In this document: piece by piece, positions 48,620 through 59,100 of the stretch | Layout: every line of letters begins with the position of its first letter | Numbering within the stretch: the stretch's first letter is position 1 | Assembly (NCBI RefSeq): GCF_040954835.1 | Contig: NC_090703.1 | Location: forward strand, 16,443,444-16,507,443 | Source of the DNA: Lepisosteus oculatus | Taxonomy: Eukaryota > Chordata > Actinopteri > Semionotiformes > Lepisosteidae | Direction: 5' to 3' | Length of the DNA stretch: 64,000 bases | Notes under the pieces: generated by a model | What the model was told of the DNA's origin: nothing | What the model saw: the letters and a program-made list of their open reading frames with translations, nothing else | Database searches by the model: none | Made by a program: the position numbers and the translations under genes

Positions 48620-50708
48620 ACTAAGGTAGCCGGGCTTGAAGACAGATCAAGCGTTCATTGGTCCTTAGACAAAAAAAGATGAGCATCTGCTCAGGTGTTT
48701 TTTGTGGTTTAGTGTCGGCCGCAATGCTCAGCAACCAAAGCTTTAATATTACAGGCCAGCGTAATATGAAAGTGTTTGAAAAACACAACAGCAAATGTGT
48801 TTCGCGATAGACAAAGTACAGATATCAATATTGACACCAGAAGTGCTTGTCGTCACTGCTTTTGAGGATTTGTGCTTTTAACAGTGCAATAAACATTGGA
48901 TTAGCCGATCAACACAGCTTGCTCTGTAGAAACGAATTTGAGACACATCCTTCATTTGTATTATAAAGATTGCAAGATTAATTTACGGGTTAAGAAAGAC
49001 TATGAAAATAACATAATTTAAATGCGCATACCACACCCCACCTCTTCAATATTCGGTTGCAACATACTGATCATAAGCAGCTAAAACAAAAGATTGTCCT
49101 GTTTTTAATGTTGAGCGTTTTCATAGTCTTCTGCGCAAGGTCCTCAATATTTCAGATCAGACTGGTTTGTGATTTGTGCTTTTCCCCCCACTGATGTATA
49201 CAACGTATATAAAAAATATGCTAATTGTAAAGGAAACCTAGCATTAACACTCCTTTGTGACACTAGTTGTCTCTACTTCGCGTATCAAAAACAGCGTTCA
49301 AAATCGGTTTTATGTCAATGTTGACCGACGTAGAAATCAAATTAATTTCAACCAGCAGGATAAATGTCAAAGACTGTTGTTTCTAAGGAACAGATAGTTA
49401 CAGCACAAACGTAGCTAAACCAACTATTAATATTAACTTCGGTGCTGACTGTTAACAAGAAACTTGCTTTTACGTCCCTTGCCTGCAATACCAAACCTTT
49501 TTAAAAATGTCCATGACTGAAATCAAGTGTAACCTTTTAAACCATAATTTATTGAAGTTGAAGGCCAAATGTAAACCCTACTACACCATATTTAACGTTT
49601 TTAAAACTGTAATTTTGAATTTCTTTAAAGAACCTACAAAAAGAAAAAAAAACACTATAATCACCTCTTTTAAAACACATGTACAAGACTGTAGAGTTTA
49701 AACAGGATTCTGCTACCACTTTTTATCATTCTACTAAGCATGAATAATTCTTTACCAGTTCATAAATGTCTAAGCCATTTAAGTTTCTGCATAACAAGCC
49801 TTTAAATAATTCTTATTATAAAGTATTTCAGATATTCTTAATCATTGGATGTGTTGGTATCATATAATCCGTTTCTTTGTTCTGACTTGCCTGAATTTCA
49901 GCAGCTTTCTCTTAACTACCCCTCCCTGCATCATCCAAAACTGCATCACACTTAGCAACCTAAATTTCTTCTGCCTTGAAACCCTTCCTACAGTATGTGC
50001 ACTCAATGATTTGAGTATCTGAGCAGATACTTCTGCTCAGATATAATTTAAGATCCTTATTTACCCACCACTCCCTTTATCACTTTGCCCCTTCATATCT
50101 CCTTATGTCCTGGTCACAAATGCTAAAACTTTGCTGTTTAGTTTTTCTTTCCCTTCACTTTCATGCCTGCTCATTCTGCTTTAACAGCCCGAGTGGAACC
50201 AGATACTTTAACATATCAGAAAGAAACTCTGGCACTTCCTTAAAAACAAATTTATACTCTAACTTCAGATCATATGACTCATAATTGCAATTTATACCTC
50301 ATGTTTGTAGACATTTAAAGCCTAATAATTATTTAGTTATAATGCAATGTTTGCATTAAACTTCATTTATCCCCCTCTATTTTACAGATACAATGTAAAT
50401 AGATAAATGTTAGCAGTTCAACATCCAGGTGATATCTTGTATGAAGCCATCTCCTAAATTAATTTAAATGAAATACTGTGGATTGATGTAATTCTCTGCT
50501 TATTTTTTCTTATTTCAGACAATTTCTCAACCTTTGTTCTTAGAATTCACTTACACATGAAGACTGAAGAATTGTTCAGATATGTTGAAGGAAATGAAAT
50601 AAGGAAAAAAATCTCATTATAGTCCCAATAACCAGGTGATCAAGAGGACTATATTGTATGTTTCCTTCAACATAAAGCTTTCATGAATGGCAGAATGTTT
50701 CACAAAAC
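48620..50708. other. SCG5 upstream / ARHGAP11A downstream intergenic DNA
   Basis: About 2.1 kb separate the SCG5 promoter from the end of the ARHGAP11A transcript. The first several hundred bases are moderately CpG-containing. No gene or recognisable repeat is seen. Confidence 0.6.
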
Positions 50709-51640
50709 TTTATTGTACTTTAAGTCCATAACCCTGAAATATGAACTGTAAAAGTGATGTTTCTAACACTGTACAGTGCAAAAAGTCAAACTTGTTAAAA
50801 AACGCAATATGCTTTAGAATTTCTTTTGTATAGATTTTATTGCCGTTTTCAAGTTTGTATGCAGTATAAACTTAATTTCTTTGTACAAAAGACATTCACA
50901 AAGAGAAAAGGGGACATTTTTTTTTCATTCTTCCTCCAATTAAACTGAAAACAAAAGTCATTTGGCAAAAAATACCTAAAACACACCCTTTTTCTAATCC
51001 TCATAATAAGCCACTAAACTGCCTCAGCTCCCGCTCTTAAAAATGACCGGCATATAACTTAAAATATTTAAAAGCAACACTTAAAAGTAATTTTAAAAAG
51101 GAACACATAAGCTAACTTATTTTGCAACATATACCGTTACTCAATCATTGTAACATAACTAATTACAATGGTAGTATTTTGAATTTTATGTTACAGGTTC
51201 TCCAGCTCAAGGCAAGACCAGTCCAAGGTGAATGACCCTTGACCAAAAACATTCTCAACAAGGTAAGACTGTTATTCAAACTGCCCCCTCAAATCTACCT
51301 GGTAAACTCAACCGTTTCATTATACTGACCATGTAAAAAGTAACAAAAGCAAAAATATTAAAACTTCAAAAACAGTCGAACTATAAATTCATCCATTCCA
51401 AGATTTTCATTGATACTACAGGTACTTATTGTATAATCACACGCTGAAGGTGGATGACAAAAAACATTATGGTTTAGTACTTAATTCACAAATCATCCCT
51501 GATGGCTATATTACATAAACTTGCATTTACAGATAAAGAAAATAAATTAACATTGTAAACAAGGTGAATACATTGCTTGAAGTAATAATTCAAAGTCCAA
51601 GCAGGAGTTCAATTGCACATAGCAGGAGGTCTAGAGTAGA
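50709..51640 (-). other. ARHGAP11A: Probable ARHGAP11A 3' UTR
   Basis: The sequence follows the TGA stop at 51643-51641. Minus-strand AATAAA signals are at the complements of 50836-50841 and 50709-50714, so the UTR is about 0.8-0.95 kb. Confidence 0.5.
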
Positions 51641-53148
51641 TCAGAGATCTATAGCTCTTGTAGTTGACAAAAATTTGCCTTCAGGCAATGGATTCTTAGG
51701 CGAGCCTTTGAAACGGCATTTTTCTTTCTCTATGATGTGATGCATGATGGATCTCTCCGCATTAGTTTGATTTGGACTATTATTCTTATTTGCCAGCAAA
51801 GAAACCTTGGGTTTCTGTTGTACCTTGTTAGTAACATCACCAAGAGCAGATTGCTTTGTTTGGTGAATGAAGCTTTTGGTACTGTTGGAAAGTTTCTTGT
51901 GTTCATTACCAGGATGATAGCAAGGTATCGGGTCTTCAGGGTTTTGGAAACAAAGCCCCCCTTGTGAAAACAGGCCACTTTCATGACTCACTGACTTAAC
52001 CATCGTTGGGGTGGTAACTTCTGAGGAGCAGTTCATGCCTCCTGTTGGTCTTCTTTCCGCAAGCAGTGAATTAATCCTTCGGACAGACTGGCGTACAGGG
52101 GTGCGTTGGAATTTAAGTGGGGACTTGATTGTTTTTGTCTTAGGAGTATGATCATTCAAAGAAAGCACAGTAAATCTTTGAATGTGATCGGCCACCCTTA
52201 AAGGTATAGTTTCTGAAACATCTGATACTGGTGATTTTTCTAATTTGTTTTTCTGAAATTCTGTATTCTGATCTGGCATTCTTGGAGTTTCAACTTGCAT
52301 ATCAGATCGTGAAACATCACTAACAGGAGGTGCCGGCATTTTGAGCAACTGAACTGTTAATGTGGATGTACAGAGAGGTGACTGTACAACGTCCGAGACC
52401 GCTTTATCAGGTAAAGCGGTAGTGGTATTAAGATCTTCAATAAAACTGCTCTTTAATATCTGAGCTTCACCAGTTACTGCACAGTCATTATCTAGATTGT
52501 TACTCTGGAACACAGCTTGTTCAATTCCCTGTGAAGCATCAGACTGATCTGATCCTGGCTGCTGACAGCTTTCTAGTGATGGAGACTCACTGAGAATGCC
52601 TCTTTGGTCAAACATGAAGTGCTGATTCTCCATGAGATCCTTTTGAGGAGAAATGTAGGAATTTCTATTTTTTTCATATGATTCACATTCTTGAGAATTA
52701 GACTCTGGCAAAAATACTGAGTCAATTAAAATATCATTTTCTCCTTCTTTTAAGTCTATTTCCTTTTGTGGGGAGCTTCTGTCCCCAATAAGTGAACACA
52801 GATTACTCCCAGATTCTGTGAAAGCCTTTTTAATCTTCAAGAGGGTTGTTCCAGTGACACTGTTTTCATCCTCAGTGAAGGAGTTATTACTCCTAAGGTT
52901 TTCACTGCTGGAAGTGGATCGGAGATCTTTAGGAATACCAGCTATAATTGGTGGCTTTCCAGAGATCAAGGCAGGCTCAGAGAAGTAGCTGCTTTTCAGG
53001 TATTTGCCCATTGGTGTTTCTGTGTAGGTTTCATCACTGAATACAAGAGGATCAACAGGGCTGGCTCCATTCCAGGAAGTCCTGTGGGTTGTTGGATCAC
53101 ACTGAGGGGTAAGCAGATTCTCTTCAGATTTGCTAATATACCTGGAAC
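51641..53148 (-). CDS. ARHGAP11A: ARHGAP11A last exon (501 residues)
   Basis: The exon follows acceptor gtcttttag. Its first two bases complete a Gly codon, then it reads [18 protein letters not shown]. It includes the conserved [20 protein letters not shown] and ends [18 protein letters not shown], then RAIDL and TGA. The open frame continues past the acceptor to 53230, but that part is intron. Confidence 0.95.
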
Positions 53149-56100
53149 CTAAAAGACAAAGTACAATATCCTTAATTATTCCAGGAATTACCAAGTTGGA
53201 CGTCACTATAAAATTGTCTACAAACTGCACATTTTAATGGTTACACCATTTGACGTGTTAAGAATATTCTGCCATTCTACATCATTTTCTCTTTCAAGTA
53301 TAATGAGTGTACCCTTGAAAAGTCAGCACCACACTTATAAATTCACTTATTCATACCACAAAATTGTTCTTATTCGAGAAACATACTTCAGATTACTCTA
53401 TTGTTTTTATTACAGTTCTAAAGTGTCTGCCTCACTAGTTTTGTTGTGATTTGTATTTGACTGTTTATTAAATCACCCTGGAAAAAGGCATCACCTAAGA
53501 AAACGTATTTTTTAATGCATGAAACATCAATCCAATAGTTTTGCCATTTGTGTAAATTATTTTATCTAAATTCCAGTTATTCTGGAAGGATACTGTACAA
53601 TAAGTGTTAGATACAGATTGTACAATAGTTGTTAAAAGGGCTATAGTATAAAATATACTTACCCTTTCTTGTGCATTTATTTCTTATGATGACAGGACTA
53701 AAGGCAGCATCTTTTGCAGACCCAAAACTGGTGTCACTTTCTTGTGTGGCAAGGCGCCAACCAATGCTTTCTGATCCTTTTGGTGCCACAAATGAATTTG
53801 ATATGACGCTCTGTTGGAATAAAGGTATCTATCTTTTAATTTGAGAACGTTATTGCATATTCTGTTTTTGTCTGAATATACATATAAAAGGAAATTAACC
53901 CTTAAAACATTACAAATTGTGCAAAATATTTAAATATTTAGTTTTTTATTTTTCCCCAATGAATTGTTCAAGATCAGCTGACATTTAGAGAAAAAAAATT
54001 AATCAGGTATTAGCAAATAAGCATTTCCAACAAAATATTTCATAGTATTACACTATATAAACATTTTCTACAAGTTTTAAAATACATTCTATTAAAGTTC
54101 AAATAATAACATGCTCTTACATTAATGATTAATATGCATACATGGTTTATGCAGGAATAACCATTCCTTACAGAAGTTTGCAGAAAACAGTGAAATGCAC
54201 AGCATTATAGATCATTTTAGTGTACTCTACAATGAAAAGGTCTTCAAAATACCAGTTACGTCCAGTTTTACCAAAACAAATATTGAAGACTTTGCATTGA
54301 TTTTACAAAATACTATTACAGTACAATGTAGCAGATCCTTTAACATTAATTAATAACATAATAAACATATATTAATAACATTTAATATAAATGAATGTTA
54401 TAATAAAGATGAATTATTAGTAATCAATTACACTTTATACAAAAAACCTGACTGTGCTTTAATTAATCAAGCTCAATTTAAAAAAAGTCAATATGCTTAG
54501 CAAAAGTACTTTGTCTTTAGAATTAAAGTACTGATCTTTAGTGTTCAATAGTTATACTTATTAGTCCCATTGATTTTAAGCCCATACAAACAAAAAAAAC
54601 TACAGTACACGAGAAGATTTAAATCTTAAACCCAAAACATAAAACAATAAGACCGTTAATACAACCAATTCAATCTTCCAAATTGAGTTTAAATTTCTTC
54701 CATTTTATTTGAAGCCAAATTTTTTCTTAGACTATGGGTGGCAACATTCAACCATTGGATCCCGGACTTACAGAATCTCTGCTGCTCTTGCCAAGACTGA
54801 ACCGAAGACGCAGTGACTTGCGTACCACTTCTTTTCTGCAGACTCTTGGGGAAAAGCAACCTGCTTTTCCAGATTCAACTCTGGGAATGCAAAATCAAAA
54901 CAAATGTTTAAAAAAGATATCAAAATTGTCAAAATCTTGAATTCTTATTCTTTCTTTGCATTTTACTTATGGTACAACTGTACCTGTCAACTGATCAATG
55001 CTGACTATTCGTGTACTGAAATACTTCTTTTCAAGTGGATTCCAAACAAATTTTAACATTTTTAAATGAGACACCTGATTTAAAATAAAAACTAATATTA
55101 TATAATACCAATAACATGGGACAGCAATACCTCACTTAGTGCTAAGGATACATTCCAGAGAAAAGAACGGTGTTGGAATCAGTACTAAAAGAGGTAATTA
55201 GAACATGGATTCAATGGGGATGCGTTTCAGGGGGCATTATTTCTTAACATTAGATATTATTTCCAAGAGTGACATTAGAGCTTCATTGGAGCATCAGTAA
55301 TGGGAGACTGATAACTTTACAACTGAATATAATTAAATGCATTTTATACAGAAAGAAGAGTTGTAATCAACTGTCTAGATACAGATAATACAATTGACTA
55401 CGCATTAATTCAGTTGGAGCTTGCGTAGATTAACCAATTTGTCTTTACGACTCCATCTTTGATCAGAAGAACTGCTATAAATGTCATGTCATTTACCAAA
55501 CCGCTTTGTACCATATGGTGTCGTGGGAAGCTGGAGCCTACCCAGCAAGCAATGAGCGCAAGGCAGGGTACACCCTGGATAGGGTGCCAGTCCAAGGGAG
55601 GGCAAGTGCAAGCCAATCATATATGGGGACAATTTGAAGGCCACGGTAAAGCCTGAGGGGGGAAATTTGGCCCGGACACCGGGATAACTCCCTACTCTTA
55701 TTGAGAAATGCCTGGGGATCTTTAATGACCACTGAGTGTCAGGACCTCAGTTTAACATATCATCCAAAAGATGGCGCTCACTACAGTATAGTGTCCCTGC
55801 CACTATACAGGGGCATTAAGACCCACACAGACCGCAGGGTGGGCACCCCCCGCTGGTCCCACTAACACCACTTCCAGCAGCAACCACAGCTTCCCAGGAG
55901 GTCTCCCATACAGGTACTGACCAGGCTCAGCCCTGCTTAGTTTCAGTGGGTAGCCTGTTGAGAGCTGCAGGGTGATATGGCTGCTGGCCTGCTGTAAATG
56001 CCATAATTAAAATGATGTTTCTTACTGTGGTGAAGCAGTGCTAATATAGGTAGGTACATCTCTTCTTTGGAAGAGTTTTAGTTTCGGAATGAGCTCCCCC

Positions 56101-59100
56101 TTTTCATTTTCCCAAATGAGAAATAAAGTTGTACTGAATCCGAGTGCAGTCACAGACTGACATTAATATACATTTTAGTTAAGAAAAATAAAATTTAGTC
56201 CAAACTACATTCATTGCTCATAAACACAGTTTTAAATGCTAACCATGTTTCCCATCCCCCAGTTTAAATTAAGATTTACTGCAAATTGATCTTTATATAT
56301 TTATACTTTTAAATGTATGTTTAATAGAAAAAATACTTTTAAAGGGTCCTTTCGCCTTTAGAGGGTTAGCAAGTCTCAATGGAACACCTACCTGTTCACT
56401 TTTTTGTACTCAATTCTTTTACTTTTTCTTTTTGCAGAATTGGCAGTGTGTCTAACCCCACCAGCAGAAGATACAGCACCGTGTGAAGAATCCAGAGATG
56501 TAGAAGGACTAGCATCATTAGTATGACCTGGAAGCAGGAGAGATTCAGTGGATGAACTGAAGATGTAGTTTCAAAGTATTAAAAGATAACTATTTTAACA
56601 AGAATAATAAAAAATCATTTCAATTTATTATTAACTGGTTTGTTTTGGGGTTTGTCAAGGTTACACCATGGGTCTTTAATGGACTACAAGTAGTATCACT
56701 TTTGAAGCTGAATCTGTAAGAATCTGACAGTGCAGAAATAGTTTAATATTTCGTTCATTATAGTTTATCTCACACACACACTTTAGCTTTGCCTAAGTCC
56801 ATACTGTTAAGTGGGAAGAGTTACACTTTTCTTTTTCACATACCTGAGCCTGGAGTTGAGCCACTACCAAAAATGATGTTTGGAAGTAATTCTAAAGCAA
56901 GGTTGTGTTTCAAAGACCTTCGCTTTTTGTTGGAAAATCCCAAGCCTTGTGCAGACTCATGAGGAAGCTTTCGTTTAGAGTTTGGAGTCAATATCACAGG
57001 AGTGGCTGACGAAATAACTGCAAGCAAGACAGGGCGCACATGTAAAATGTAAAACATAGCACAGACACGTAAAACCATAGGATAATTGTTGTGTACAACA
57101 AAACGATTGATGTGCGAGTTATGACCTGGGCAGGAGTGTATAGTGTATAGTATTGCTTGCAAGATGCGATTGTGATGCTGTGGATGCCCTACTTGGCAGA
57201 CCTGAGCCAATTACAAATTTGTGGGATATGCCAGAACAGTGGGATATGCGTTACCTAGGGCTCAGAGATCAGTGAATAGGCTTATACTTTCCCAGACTCT
57301 ATAAGAGGAATGGGATAGAATCCATCAGCAACCTGGTGCAAAGCATGTATAACAGATGAAGTTTGCAGTACTTCCAACAATGGTCATTTATGCTATTAGC
57401 CTTGTGATTTTTATAATAGGTCCCCAGTTGATAAACTCTCTTGATATTAAATGGGAATCAGCATACTAAATTTACCTACATCAGATCTGTTCAATAAAAT
57501 GTCAGTTATAAGTGGCTGACAACTGGATCTGCATCTTTTGCAGTTCTACGTTACTTTTGAAGACCCATATTTATGACTGCCTACACTGTGATTTTTTTAA
57601 TACGTATAATAAGCCTCCAGACTGATTTTTCATCTGTAATTATGTGGTAAAACCAGCAAAAAGCAGTCATAAAAGCAGCAAAAATGGCAAGCAGTCATTG
57701 ACAAATCAGAATTTCAGTAAAAAACTACTTGAGCATTTACATTTTTTAGCAACTCTGTTATTGACTATATTTTTGCTTATAGGCTAGAATCACACAAGCT
57801 TTAAAATGTCAAATGTGCTTACACAAGAAAAGGCAAAACCAATCAAAAAATTAAATTTGAACTGCCCATCACCAACTCTTCAATTGCAAAAGGAGGAGCC
57901 TGAAAATGTAATATTTTCACCTTGACAGAAGAGATTGAGAAGATGAAGAAGGGTATAAAATGACTGTACCGAGATACCTACCTGATCCATCAAACTGAGG
58001 TGTATTTGTGGGTGTTCTATTAGTTTTTAACTTATGGAGTGCTCCATTAACCATTTCTGTAATGTAAGACAAAGCGAAATCTATCATGTTCTATACTCAG
58101 AGCACCACTAAATTATATTAGGAGCCAGGATAAATTTACGCATTTAAAATACACTACACAATTTCTAAAATCATAAAAAACTGACTTAAAGTCACAATGT
58201 TTTGCAGTTTTGACTCTTAGAAGGCATTCCTACACATGTATGTATGAGGCCAAACCATTTTCCAAAAAAGACTGTTAAAAGAAAATGAGTCACTGTAAAC
58301 AGATCTTATTTCACTGTAATAATTTTCATAAAATAATCCAAGTTATGAAAGGACATAAGCAGAGATTCAAAGAAAACAGCCTCCCAGATAGATACTGACA
58401 AGAACAACAGATGTTTCACTTCAGATTTACCTCCAACACTTCGCCGCCTCCTCTTTTTTACATCTGAAAACTCACTCTCCCCTCCTTCTCCCCTACTTTC
58501 TAGAGTGGGCGTGGCAAGACCACCATCAACTCCAAGCATTGCAGGAATCTTCTCCATGATAAAATGTGGTGCAGAACCTGGTGCAGAAGTCAAAAGGATA
58601 CTTTTTATGCACTAAATCGTAGACACGTCTTTTTCAGAAACGATTTGGAGAATCTATACCACTCTGTTCTGTGACCGGTCAAATTCTACTACACTACAGA
58701 TGAAGTTAGGAAAGGCACATCAAAATGATTCAAAGGTTCTCCAAGCAAACCCAACATTCGGTTATTAAATGCTTAACTACAAGAGGGTCTCTACATCTTC
58801 GGATTTAATATTCGGTATGGCCGATGGGGTCTTGGATGAAAGAAGAGCAGAGTGGGATGAAACCGACCTGAAGGCAGTTAACAGCAACTTTCAAATTAGC
58901 AGTGCAATAGACTAGGATGGTGAGATAAATATAGCTAATAAGTGAGCAGGGCTGCTTGCCGAAATATCCAGTACCCAACATCTGTACCTCAACATGGTCT
59001 TGTTTTTGTATTGTAATGAACTGTTATGTAGGCAGTGTGGGGAATGACAGGCTGGAAACAATTTACAGCCTTACTGAGAGCTTTAATGCCAGTTTTATTA

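Noticed and set aside
51730..51984. Other open frames inside the last ARHGAP11A exon, on both strands
   Set aside because: They overlap a well-supported coding exon in other frames and have no domain features.
53149..53230. Extension of the last ARHGAP11A open frame up to 53230
   Set aside because: A good acceptor (gtcttttag) at 53149 and homology starting at [10 protein letters not shown] show that the upstream residues are intron.
55890..55985. Possible genuine 5S rRNA gene or pseudogene
   Set aside because: Resemblance is limited to parts of 5S, the middle is replaced, and the sequence continues into a SINE body. No T-run terminator follows the 5S part.
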